This document shows, in pieces, positions 36,235 to 47,530 of a stretch of 64,000 nucleotides of DNA (within the stretch, counting starts at the first letter, position 1; every line of letters starts with the position of its first letter). The DNA is from Ailanthus altissimus. Lineage: Eukaryota; Streptophyta; Magnoliopsida; Sapindales; Simaroubaceae. Under the pieces are notes generated by a model that searched no databases, was not told the origin of the DNA, and saw nothing but the letters and a program-made list of their open reading frames with translations. The translations under genes and the position numbers were made by a program. The stretch lies in NCBI GenBank assembly GCA_946807835.1, contig OX327712.1:18556001-18620000 (forward strand), read 5' to 3'.

Positions 36235-37265
36235 AAACTTTCATAGAATTACTCACATATCTCAATCCATGATAAATGTTTTATTTCAAAATCCCTACCA
36301 AAAATATTTTAGAACTATTTTATTCCATAGCTTTAAAAATCTATTTATCAAACAGTACAGTGAGCTGATACACTTTAGAAAATCATAACAATTAGATCAC
36401 ATTGATATAAATTCAAAGTTTTGAATATATCATAGTAGACATATAAAATAATCATATTCCAAAACTTCGTAATTTTTTAAGATCATATAATAGATCGAAA
36501 ATTGTTCACCACTTCAGCATACTCTTAACAAAGGACATTTTCAGAATTTCAGGGTCATCTTTATAAATTCACTAAAAAATCAATTTTTAGAATTTTCAAT
36601 TGATTAAAAGTCTCAAATGATTCTAGACATGTATAATTTCATATTCTCAAAATCCAAAACCAGAATCGAAGTAAAATAATTTATAAAATTCTCAGATCAA
36701 GAGACTATCAAATAGAAATTCTATAAATTCATCATGATTTATCAAGTTAGCTATATAATCATCATCAATTCTCAATATATCTTACAAAATTCACATTAAG
36801 TCCTCAATTGTACATATTTACAAAAATCAAAACTTAAAAGAATTAACTTAATTAACACTAAAAACAAAGAAATAATTATAATATACTTTTTAAAGCTTAA
36901 AATTCTAAATTTTTTCTTCTTTTTCTTCTTTCTCTCCCCTCTCTTTCTCTCATTTCTCACTCTAAAAGAGGTGGCTCTACAAAAAAATGAGTAAATTATG
37001 GTTTAAAATATGTATTTTTATACTAAGAGGCTAACTTTTAGTATTTATAAATTAACCCCTAAAATTTTTAAAGTATTACAATTTGATCCCTAAAATAAAT
37101 CTAAAGTCTTGTAAATAAACCCAATACTAATAATATGTCCTTAATCTATACAAACAATACTAATAATAATATATAAATTAAATATTATCCACATATAAAT
37201 AAAATATAAATATTATACAAGTACAAATATTTATTCTTTCCGGTTGTGGATAAGTGGTTACTACA

Positions 37266-37783
37266 CCATCGTTCGACGGTGAACGGTGGTGGCCGCCGAT
37301 AACCACCACGAGCTGGCGGTCGCACATCGAACGACTGGGCGGTGCACTCCACCGCCCCGCCATTCGACGCGCGACTGACAGTGATTGTCGGCGGCCACCA
37401 CCGTTCATCGTGGAACGGTGGGGTGGGGGCGGTGCACACCACCACCCCACTGTTCCACGGTGGCGCGCGGCGGTTGCCACCCTCTCCCTATTTTTGATCT
37501 ATTTTTTGGTCACCCTTTTATTTTCTTTTAACAAAAATGATTCCACTATTGTGTAGATATAAAAAAAATAAATTTCAATGACATAAATTTTGCCTATTTT
37601 CGTTACCGAAATACAGCGACTGGTGGTAACTGACGACGACAGTCACCAGTTTTAGTTGTTCAATTTTATTTATTTTAATTATTTTTTAATATAAAATAAA
37701 ATTTAATATTCATTAAAATTTTAAACTTATTAAAACATAGTATGTGTTTTTTGATTTTTAATAGCCTATTAATAACCGACACG
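37266..37783 (+). other. GC-rich hairpin core of the inner Mutator-like element
   Basis: Between the two solo LTRs. 37281-37299 (GAACGGTGGTGGCCGCCGA) is the exact complement of 37388-37406, with a nested GGGCGGTG/CACCGCCC stem, making a foldback of about 126 nt. 37410-37426 pairs with 37442-37458. A third hairpin is split by solo LTR A: CCGTCAAACGAT (24753-24764) with ATCGTTCGACGG (37268-37279). The rest (37480-37783) is AT-rich. Open frames here are by-products of high GC. Confidence 0.7.
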
Positions 37784-40538
37784 TGTATTGTCACGCCCCA
37801 GACCCAAAAGATCCGACACACGACATCACTTACATTCATTCACTGCATGTGCACTCATAAATAATATTACACAAAATTTTCAACTTTCATTTCAATTTCT
37901 TTCAGAATTATAGCAATTGAATTATGACTGGGACAATTATTAAACTGGAGATACGCAGAGTTTTCTCAGAGATTAACACTCTACTACGTCACCAGTAGCA
38001 ACTTTGTTACCGGGAGCCCAGAATATATCCATTGCAAATTCTTACTTAAAATCATCCAATAACCACACTTTATAAAACTTAAACCAAATCCAATCCACAC
38101 ACAATGAAATAATACATAAGTATTTATTCAATAGGGACAAACCAAATATCCTATCCCACGTGTCCCCAAATGAAACACACAACAACCTAGCAACTTAGGG
38201 AACCCAAGGAACAGCAGAAGCCTTGCCAAATCCGCTAAGCACACATGTACCTTATTTACCTGAAATCACCATAAACTATAATGAGTATAAAACTCAGTAA
38301 GCATACTAATTTTTCATATATCAAATACAAATACATATATGTACACAATGCATATGTATGATATGCTGTGATCAATCAAAATCATAATCTTATCAAATCA
38401 CATATCATGTAAGCGCTTACACATTCTTTCAAAACACATAATAGGAATACCATCACTCAACTACTACTTAGTAGGACTTACATATCACATAATGAGCCAA
38501 ATGTCACTCGTAGGTGACATACCGTATGAGAGGAATAGTACAAGTGAGGTCTTTAAATCACACATATATAACGCTTATGCCCGAAGGTAAAAGCCAAACC
38601 CTCACCCTGATCATCGGTGAGTCCTCTCACATGTACCAATACGCCACCACACGAATGTGATGACTCACTCTTCCTTTAGGTACCAATAGGATCCTCCCTA
38701 CATACGGAACACATAACATATACCTATCCCGAAGGAAAGGCCACACATAAAGGCTCCACAAATCACATAAGATGCCTACTAAGTCAACAGTGAGTTCAAG
38801 CATCCTCAAAACACAAAATCTTTCTCATGGACATATTGCACTTCAAAGCTTTCTTTGTCAAACACATTTCATTTTGAAAGCTCGCTTTCAAAAACACATG
38901 TATGTCCATGTTCAATGTCAATGCTCACATTCATAAACATATGTCTTTTACATTTCATATCAAATACACTTTGGCATAACATAAACATATTTTTAAGCAC
39001 ATTTACAAAATCATACATAGACAATTACTATGCTTATAGTGATTTCAGTAAAGTCTAGTATACTTACCTCTTAACACTTTCAGCTACAAGGCTTAAATCT
39101 CCTTAACCTATCAATGGAGATTAATCCTTTCATAAGCCTCACAATTCACACAAAATACTTTAAATAGCTTACAAAAGTATACACAATGCATTTATCACAT
39201 CAAATTGGTCTAAATATTTGGTTTCTCAAAACCTGTCATTCTGACCACTTACACTTAACAAAAATTTCTAATACATCAAATGATGTCCAATTACTCTGAA
39301 ATCAGAATATATCATTCTTGACTCATATATACTTCTTATATATGAATATTATATCAAAATTCCTACACAATCCATTCTATACACACCATCGAATCCAAAC
39401 TACAAACCTGACAGGATCAAGATACTTACTGAATAGTATTCAATCTCCCAATTTTATAAAATCATATACTAACTCAAAAATTATAAAACTATCAGATAAT
39501 TACTCTTGACACATATCTCAGTCCATGATAAATATTTGGCTTCCAAATAACTGCCAAAAGTATTTTAAAACTATTTTATTTCATAACTTTAAAAATCTGT
39601 TAATCAAATACTACAATGAGCTGATACACTTTAGAAATTCATAACACTTCAACCACATTGATCCAAATTCTCAATTCCGAGTATATCATATTAGACATAT
39701 AAAATTATCATATTCCACAAATTCGTAATTTTTAAAGATCATTCAGCAGGTCAAAAATTATTTTCCACTGTATCATACTGTTTACACAGGAAATTTCCAG
39801 AATTCCAGGGTCATTTTGGTAAATTCACTACAAATTCAATTTCCGAGATTTTCAGTCGATTCAAAGTCTAAGATGATCCTAAACATGTCTAATTTCATAT
39901 ACTCAAAATTCAAAACCAGAATCGAATCACAACAATTTATAAAATTCCTAGATCAAGAGGTTATCCAGCAGAAATTCCATAATTCATCATGATTTATCAA
40001 ACTATCTTATAGATCATCATCAATTCTCACAACATCAAACGAAATACACATCAAATCCTTAATTATACATATTTCCAGAAATCAAAACTTAAAGAAATTA
40101 ACTTAATTAACACCAATAAATTGATAATTAGTTGTGATATACCTCTAAAGATCCAAAATTCCAATTTCTTCTTCTTTTTCTTCTTCTTCTTCTTCTTCTC
40201 TTTCTCTCTCCTTTATTTCTCTCTTCTCTCTCTAAAAAGGGGTAGCTCGACCTAAATGAGAGAATTAGGGTTTTAAAAGTGTATTTTTATACTAAGTGGC
40301 TAATTTTTGGTATTTACGAATTCACCCCCAAAACTTTCAAAGTATAACAATTTGGTCCCTAAAATAATTCCAAAGTCTTGCAAATAAACCCAATACTAAT
40401 AGTATATCCTTAACCTATAAAATATTACTAATAACAATATATAATTCAAGTATCACCAACATACAAATAAAATACGTATATTTATACATATATAAATATT
40501 TATTCTTACCAGTCGTGGATACTGGTTACTACATGTAT
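37784..40538 (+). mobile_element. Solo LTR B
   Basis: LTR 37789-40533 (2745 bp), TGTCACGCCCC...GGTTACTACA, flanked by the 5-bp duplication TGTAT on both sides (37784-37788 and 40534-40538). No internal domain. Same family and orientation as solo LTR A but an independent insertion, as shown by its own duplication. Confidence 0.85.
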
Positions 40539-40989
40539 ATTGTATAATGTACTCACATCATTATTTTTAATTAACATAATAACTGTGAGCAAATTTGTCA
40601 ATGTACAATGAAAAGAGATTTTTAATTAAAATTAGCAAAATTTTATTAACGGGTTATGACAAAATTGAGTCTTTTAAAATTTGTAGGATAAAATTAAGAA
40701 TTATGTTAAATTTGTGAGATAAATATATCATCATTCTTAAATTAATTAATAAAATTATAATATATATTTAAAAATACTGAATGGATAAGATTATACTACA
40801 ATCCAAAGTTACATTCATTATACATTTGAATTAAAGGCAAATGAATCATTTCAATTATAAAAAAAAAAAGTATATTTTATTTAAATTAACGAAAATGCCA
40901 TGGAATAGAATAAAATTAACTATTTTAAATTTAAAATTGTTTATTTAATCAAATTCGATGAACTAAATTCTCCCAATCTCTATAATTAT

Positions 40990-41704
40990 TGTCGAGTTTC
41001 ATAACCATTGATTATTTGTCAACTTACGATTACCAAATATTATAGCGAAATGGATTTGAAAACCATCAATATTCTTCAGTTATTTAAACCAGAACTTGTC
41101 CTAAGCACTAAGCAGCAAATTATAATTCAGTATTTGTATACTCAACTTAAATGTGAATATTACTGGTCCTAAAACAATTTGAAGAAACTACAAGGATGGG
41201 AGTAATTTTCTTAATTGAATCTAGGGTTCAAAACGTTGCATTTCATTAATGATAATTTTGCAATTTTGTTGAACTCAAGAAACGACGCCGTTTTGTGAGG
41301 ATTGTTTGAACAATTATAACAAACTACTCTTGGCGAAGCTTATTGATTCTTGAAAGCGAAATACTATTTGTTGTGGTAAATTCGAGCCTTTGATAATGCT
41401 CGAAAAAAGTGGATGTAAGTTCTAATTAGTTAATCGAACCACTATAAACCCTTCTGCCACCCATTTTAGTTTTTGTATTTTTCTTTCTACTTTTTCATTT
41501 CTATTTTTTATATACCATTGCAACTGATTTGGATCATTTATTTGTGTTGTTTAATTGATTCATCAATTATTCAATGGTTGTTATCCAACATTTTACTTTA
41601 TTTTGTTTTAATAGCATTTCGATTTATTTTTAATATCTAGGTCCCTGTTTATTTTTTTTTTATAGTAATAGTAGTAGTAATACTACCATCAAAAATTTAT
41701 TGTG
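40990..41704. other. Intergenic between MULE and hAT elements
   Basis: Contains AAACGACGCCGTTTTG at 41280, a word common near plant promoters, and an ATG followed by a GTAAGT-like site near 41397-41418. No continuing coding sequence in phase was found, so no gene is called. Confidence 0.3.
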
Positions 41705-44640
41705 ATTGGGGATGACAAACGAGCTACACGGCCCAAATAGCCATGTCATGCTGACCGCGATCTACGACACAACGTCCCATCCTAGCATGCGTCCATGATA
41801 GACCACGTGTCGACACAAACTTATGATTGGCCATGCCTATTTTTTAAAAAAATTATTTATTTTAAATATTTAATGTTGTTTAGATATATTAATATTTATA
41901 ATTATTTTTTTCTTACAAATATTTTAATTGCAATAATAAATATTGTAATAATAATTAAAATTAATAATTATAATAATAATTAAGATTATATTGAATTGAA
42001 ATTTTATAATTGTGTTATAATTATAAATTCATATTTGAAATTGCAATTTCATTAAAAATAAAATTTTATTAATATTATTTTAAATATGAAATTATTGAAT
42101 ATAAATACAAAAGTAAAGGGTTAAATTTGCATCACTATTATTACAATATATCTTAACTAAATTGGCACTTCTTTTTTTTTTTTTTGTAAGATTAACACAT
42201 ATTAAACTATCTATCATTTGCAAATTCAACTATTGAATTACAAATTTTTATTTATAAATTCCAATGATCAAATTTCAAAAGTTTTGAAGTCTTTGATCAT
42301 GTCTTTATGCTAATTTTGCTTTTGGTTTTCTGCATCTTTTCAAATCTTTTACATACATTAAAGCCTCCAAAGTTTCTAATACCAATCTTGATCTTTTTCA
42401 TTTAATATCCTACCCCCTGCACTAAAAGTATATTTTATTGTTATAATGTACACCAGAGATATTAGTAGATCTCGAGTCGTGATAGATAACACAGGGTAAA
42501 CTCTTTCGTTTGATTTCTATTATGACAAAATATCAAATCTCTTTGTTATTGTGTACTCAACATAGAAAGGTAGTCAATATCAATACCTTTTTTTCAATTC
42601 AAATGCAGTAAAAATATCAGATTTAGAACTAACCTTCCTTTTACCTTTTAACAAAATAGTCTAAATAGTTTGATCATAAAAGCTACTCATTTGTTTCTTG
42701 TATAGTTAAAGTTGATTCAAATTTATTTTTATAAAAAATAAATAATTGTGTAATAAAATCATAAATGTGGTCAAAATCATAATAAAGCCCAAAGTTTAAA
42801 TTTTTTTAGATTCAAGAAATTAAAACTTTTACACCAGATTAATTGATTTTATGATCCATTATAGCTACACAAATAAATAATATATAAATTTTTCTTCAAT
42901 ATTTTTAAAATTTAATCTCCATAAAAGTGCAAATATCAGAAAACATAAGATTATCTCTATTTAATAAAAATATAATTAAATAATATATATATATATATGA
43001 GTCAAAATAATAGAAGATGAAAGTTGATACACATATGAGCATTCTAACGTGATATCATTAAATACTTTCAAAAAATTTATATAGTAAAATATAATTCTCA
43101 ATCATCATTACTTAGTATAGATTATTTCATTTTATCATTATAATAATATATTATATAATTACTAAAACTTACACAAAATTCCACCATCATATATGTAGCA
43201 TTCCAACGAATTTCCAAGTCAAGTTTCAACTTCTACTCTCCATTTCATAATTATTCAACATAACTTTAAATTTTTATCTTCTAGTGATCGATGAAGCAAT
43301 ATATTTTAATGTTTCTCTAATTTTTTTTCAATCTAAGGATTAAATATATTCAAACTATCTTAAATAATTAAATTAAGACTATGACAAAATCACCTCAAAT
43401 AAAAAAAAATTATACAATATGCAGGTGTTAATTGAATTAAAACAAATCTATAGTAATAGTATTAACACTTGTATTATCAAAAGTAATACTAATAAGTTTA
43501 TCAACAAATTTGAAATTCTTTCAAAATAATCATTAAAAAATTAAAAATAATATTAGTTGTGTGTGGATATTCTAATTCACGAAAAATAATAACTCTTTTT
43601 TGCAAAAATTAATTATTATCAATATAATGCAACATAACACAAATATATCGTAAATCATTGGAACCCATCCAACAATTAAAAGTAACAACAAACATTCCTT
43701 TAAATGGTGAGATTTCAACAATTAATTTTTCTTTAGTTTGATGATATGCAATGAAAATATCATTTTTAACAATATTTCTTGGAACATAACCCTAGTTAGG
43801 TAGAACGTACCTTTTAATAAATTTTTCTAATCTTTCACCTTCACTGAATGAGAAATGTTGTTCACTAGCTTCAACGTATCTAGCTAATTTAGTACGCATG
43901 TGCTGCTGACTATATTTGAATCCAAAAAAAAATTCCTCCATAAGCACTTTGGGTAAGTTTAGTTTAAGTTGGCTCTTTTAGGTCATATTTCTGCGAACAT
44001 GCCTTGTCATGTCAATTTAAATGCCCGATGTTGTGAGCCATTTTAGCATTTAAAATTTATCATAAAACTTGCAAATAATTTCAAACATCTAATGTTTGAC
44101 CTCTTTTTTACTTTCTAATACCTTTAACATTTTCAGTTATGGAAGCAAATTGACTATTAAAAAATTGTGTTGATGGTATTAAAAAATTTTCAAATTCATT
44201 TGGAGCACTAAAATTGAAACTTGTCATTGTATAGATAATAAACATAGAAGTGTGTTGAGAATTTATAATTGAATAAATAAATAATTTAAGAGATTATAAT
44301 TTTTAAAGAGAGTTAAAATAATTTGAGAGAGATTTTAGTTGAATTGAGAGAGAATTGAGAGATTTGTGATTTGTGAGAAATGGGGTGGGGGTGGGGTGAG
44401 GTGGGCATGGCATGGGTGTCATTTTATAGGCACCCAGTGCCAAAAAAATAACTATTGATCAATGATACTTATAAAAAAAATACATAAAAAATTTATAAAC
44501 AAAAACCTATTTTTTTAGTTTTTTTTTTAATTTTTGTAATTTACTTTTAAACCATATTAAAAAAAATTAAAGTAGGCCCATGGCATGACCCAATAAGCCT
44601 ATTATATTGGCATTACTGAGCCACGGCCTAGGCAATCATA
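41705..44640 (-). mobile_element. Decayed hAT transposon
   Basis: Left edge GGGGATGACAAACGAGC near 41708, a typical plant hAT terminal style. The right edge, read on the minus strand, contains GATTGCCTAGGCCGTGGC. Both ends carry inverted GC-richer subterminal sequence naming GGGCC/CATGCC words. A minus-strand transposase pseudogene lies between. Exact ends and the 8-bp target duplication were not resolved. Confidence 0.6.
42300..44227 (-). pseudogene. hAT transposase pseudogene
   Basis: Minus strand, starting at ATG 44227 (MTSFNFSAPNEFENFLIP). Recognisable parts with many stops and shifts: a damaged BED-type zinc finger near 44040; MRTKLARYVEASEQHFSFSE (about 43890); YVPRNIVKND then ISPFKGMFVVTFNCW (43790-43690); LHYIDNN and LQKRVIIFRELEYPHT (43640-43565), the region corresponding to hAT W-x-S/C and HFID-LQKRVLNF blocks; IRETLKYIASSITRR and a WNSTY-like W-x-F-V-G-M-L (43330-43190); and the C-terminal dimerisation tail RSRLVLETLEALMYVKDLKR (42400-42331). 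Too damaged to be active. Confidence 0.75.
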
Positions 44641-45710
44641 TATGTTTAAAATTTTTGTATGTATAAAAATAGATACATATAATAAATAAAGAATCTAATC
44701 AATTTACTTCATAAAATTATTGTAATCCATAGATGCATATCTTTAAAAAAAAAAGAATATATTTAAAATTAATCTTTAGATTGATGCAGAGGTCCCTTTT
44801 GAGTTGGACTACTTGCTCTATAATTTTTCAAACATACGGCAGAAACACCTTGACTTGTTGAGAGCAAAGCACGAGATACTAAGAACTGTCATAATAAAAG
44901 CGTTTTATAAGGACTTCTTTTTTAACCCTTCTACTCATGTGATGGGTCTTCTGATGAATTGTAATAATTGTTTTTTGGTAAAATTTGAATAAAATATTAT
45001 CAAAATATTCAAATTTAAAATTTATGGGTTACATTGAACTTTTGAGAATTGATTTTGTGCTAGAATTCCAAAAAGAGAATGCATAAGATAAATCACAAAA
45101 CGTAAACCAAGCCTTTTTAAGTATTGGTTTATTTTTTTATTAAAACTAGACTATCTTTTCAGCTAAATGTGAGCAGACTGCATATTCGAGATCAAGATCT
45201 CTTAGTTTATCAAAATAGACCCAATTTTAATTAGTCTTCGATATCCTCCAACTTAAGCTTTATTGCTAAAATTAAAATAATTAAATAAATAAAACCTTAA
45301 ACATAAATTAAGCTAGTGACAGAGAACTGTATGTTAAAATTTCTTGGTCATAGTATACACTTGAATTAATTAAAACAATTTTTTTCTGATTAACTAGCTC
45401 TTTATCTTAAGCATTACTCAACTTAGTTGTAATTTTACAACTTTCACATGCATACCACGGCTGTGATGATCAGGAATATTAATTCCCCAAGTAAAGAATT
45501 TTACTTTTACGAATGTGATTTAATATTACAAGTCGGCAAGTCACAACTGCACAAGTTTATGCAAGTAACAATTTTTTTTAATTTGTGAAAGCAAGTAAGG
45601 TCAAATTCTAGATTTGAGAGAAATTATATAATTGGTATTAAAAATTAGTGAGATAAGCTTAATCTAGATAATGCATGTGTAGGATAAGTTTTAAGTTTAA
45701 TCTAGATGTT
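44641..45710. other. Intergenic with one orphan open frame
   Basis: 44786-44992 (+) preceded by TTTAG reads IDAEVPFELDYLLYNF, then SNIRQKHLDLLRAKHE, and so on, with an AATAAA at its end. It looks more like an exon than random sequence, but I do not recognise it and found no partner exon in phase. The rest is AT-rich with no gene seen. Confidence 0.3.
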
Positions 45711-45871
45711 TGTTAAAATTGGTGATTCAAAATCATGGTTAAATTTGATATTGAGTTAAAAATGAATAGAGAGTCGATATATGGTCAAAAATAGGATAGA
45801 CGGATAAAAAGGGAACAAAAATAAAAACAATTGAATGCGAGAAAACATAAGGGGTGACATGCCCAGGTGTG

Positions 45872-46010
45872 AGCACCACGGCGCTGACTTTTGAGTGATG
45901 CGACACTAAATTTAATCAGGACAGCACCGCAACGCTAACCTTTTAGCGGCACAGTACTAGATCGAATCGCATCTAGCACTATAGAGATGGATTTAAAGCA
46001 CTGCAACACT
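45872..46010 (+). repeat. Six GC-type words with 22/29 spacing in the 5' LTR
   Basis: Words start at 45872, 45894, 45923, 45945, 45975 and 45997, for example AGCACCACGGCGCT and AGCACCGCAACGCT. Intervals are 22, 29, 22, 30 and 22. The word sequence is decayed by transitions but the spacing is exact. The array ends 119 bp before the TATATAAA at 46130. Confidence 0.8.
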
Positions 46011-46129
46011 ACTTATTTGGAAATTTGCCTTTTTATGTCAAATTATAAGTTTTAGCTAATTTTGGACTTGTTAAACACGGGAATTCTTATTTTAACTAAA
46101 AATAAAATTTTTAGGAACGTTTTAAATAC

Positions 46130-46137
46130 TATATAAA
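46130..46137 (+). promoter_or_regulatory. TATA box of the 45.7-kb copia 5' LTR
   Basis: TATATAAA in the context ACTATATAAACCC, 119 bp after the word array and about 380 bp before the LTR end. Confidence 0.5.
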
Positions 46138-46565
46138 CCCATGTAACCCATTAAAATTGATAAAGCATCAACAGGAGAGGGAATAGAAAGCTTAGGTTAC
46201 ATTTGAGTGCTTTGAATGCACAAGATAGTGTTATATAAATTTTTGAGAGCTCTAAGCTATTGGATATTCCTTGTAATTTCTTATAGGGGTTCATTGTATA
46301 TAAAAGAACTGAAATAAAAGAAGTTAAAATCTTAAAATCTATCGTTGTCGTAAATAGTTATTGCCAAACCACGTATATTGATTGTACTTTCTTTGGTGTG
46401 TGTGATTGTTTATCTCTTAGTTGTATGATTTTTTCTTGTTCTTGTTTACTTATAATTGAAATTTTTTCACAAGGCGCTTAGAATATTTTTAAAATACATA
46501 CTAAAAACCTCAACAAGTGATATTAAAGCCAGTTGAGGTCATTTGTCGAGCATAGGTTATTTACC

Positions 46566-47530
46566 ATGGCAAATTACAAGTATGAGGTTTCGAAGTTCAA
46601 TGAGAAAAATTATTTCAATTTGTGAAAGGTGAAGGTTATATGTCACTGGTGAGTCAAGAGTTAGATTCAGTCATTGAGAAAACTTGAGCAACAACCAAAG
46701 AAGAAAATAAACTAGCAAAACCTAAATCTGAGTCAGATAAGAAAACTATTTTGAAGAAGGCCCATAACAGCATAGCTTTATCTTTAAGTGATGAATTTTT
46801 TAGGGAGATGGCTAGAAAGAAGATAGCATTGGGTTTTTGGAAGAAACTTAATGCCCTCTACATGAAGAATTCCTTAACGAATTGTTTGTATGTCAAAAAG
46901 ATGTTATATCAGTTGTCTATGGCTGAGAAACTTCATTTAAAGATTATATTGATGCCATCAAGATTGAAGATAAAAACAAGGTAATTATCTTATTATGATT
47001 TTTACCTCCAAGTTATAAGTATTATATGGATACACTCGTGTATGGAAAAAGACTTTAACAATAATTAATGTTAAAGTTTCATTGAACTCTAAAGAATTAG
47101 GGAAGAGATTAGAGTCTGCGAGTGCAACAAGATTGGCTGCAAGAAGAAAAGATGGATACAATCAATGGGAAAACCCAAGAAATATTATTATTGTAATAAG
47201 AAATAACACTTTAAAAGGGATTGTCCTGAAAGAAATGTAAAGAATAGTGGAATGGCTACAATAGTCTGTGAAAAAGACTTAAAAGTTACAAAATTATTGA
47301 TAACTTCTAATGAGAAGCATGTTGGTAAATGGATACTTGATTCTGGCTACACTATATATGTCCAAATAGTCCTTATTTACTAATTATAGATCCATTAGAG
47401 ATAGAAAAATACTAATGGTAATAATATGGCCAGTTAAGTTATTTGGATTAATAATATAATGGTAAAAATGCATAATAGAAAAATTAAGGAGTTACTTAGT
47501 ATAAGACATATTCTTAGAGTTGGAAGGAAC
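46566..47530 (+). pseudogene. Copia gag/protease remnant
   Basis: Begins ATGGCAAATTACAAGTATG with a copia gag start (YEVSKFNEKNYFNL). It shares the ALSL-DE-x-REM, KKLNALYMKNSLTN and LYQLSM blocks with the 11.9-kb copy. A zinc-knuckle remnant (YYCNKK, HFKRDCPERN) lies near 47180-47240 and a WILDSG protease start near 47330. Frameshifts and stops throughout. It ends at the solo LTR insertion point. Confidence 0.7.

Larger units (their letters stand above)
26389..36239 (+). mobile_element. Full-length Ty1-copia retrotransposon
   Basis: Has all structural parts: target duplication AAACT (26389-26393 and 36235-36239), two LTRs of about 2.26 kb (TGTTGGG...CAACA), primer-binding site, a 1.35-kb leader, one gag-pol frame with four stops, and a polypurine tract. 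By eye the LTRs differ at scattered sites only, so the insertion is fairly young. It sits in solo LTR A. Confidence 0.95.
24783..37265 (+). mobile_element. Solo LTR A, split by a full-length copia element
   Basis: Starts TATCACGTCCCAAACCC (ancestral TG changed to TA) and ends GTGGTTACTACA. It aligns throughout with solo LTR B (37789-40533), which shows that 26394-36234 is an insertion. The flanks are CCACC (24778-24782) and CCATC (37266-37270), a 5-bp target duplication with one transition. Net length is about 2.6 kb. Family not identified; TGTCACGCCCC-type ends occur in many plant LTR elements. Confidence 0.8.
24359..40746. mobile_element. Inner Mutator-like non-autonomous element (interrupted)
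   Basis: A 10-bp direct repeat TTAAATTAAT flanks it (24359-24368 and 40737-40746). Inverted ends of about 110 bp follow: GGGATAAGGATATTTTTATC on the left against the complement of 40620-40736, both including TTCTCAATTTTATCC-like text. Net length is about 1.1 kb once the two solo LTRs and the copia are removed. The ends resemble those of the outer element, so the two belong to one family. Its middle holds three GC-rich hairpins. No transposase. Confidence 0.75.
23479..40989. mobile_element. Outer Mutator-like non-autonomous element (interrupted)
   Basis: A 9-bp direct repeat TATAATTAT flanks the element (23479-23487 and 40981-40989). Just inside are inverted ends: GGAATAGGGATAACTTAGTC on the left and the complement of GATGAACTAAATTCTCCC on the right. 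Inverted similarity continues for about 150 bp (23488-23640 with 40850-40980). Target duplications of 8-10 bp with long TIRs are typical of MULEs. Without insertions it would be about 1.1 kb. It has no transposase. An internal inverted repeat (ATGGTAATGGTGATTTTGTC at 23831 and its near-complement at 24091-24111) would fold the left half. Confidence 0.75.
45711..46515 (+). repeat. 5' LTR of the 45.7-kb copia
   Basis: Starts TGTTAAAATTGGTGATTC and ends ACCTCAACA; 805 bp. Contains a six-word GC array, a TATATAAA box at 46130, and an R/U5-like region. Confidence 0.7.

Noticed and set aside
37178..37556. Several 86-100 codon open frames on both strands
   Set aside because: High GC in the MULE hairpin core lowers stop frequency; frames overlap each other on both strands and match no domain.
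41379..41418. Candidate first exon with GTAAGT-like donor
   Set aside because: No downstream exon in matching phase was found and the peptide is only six to seven residues.
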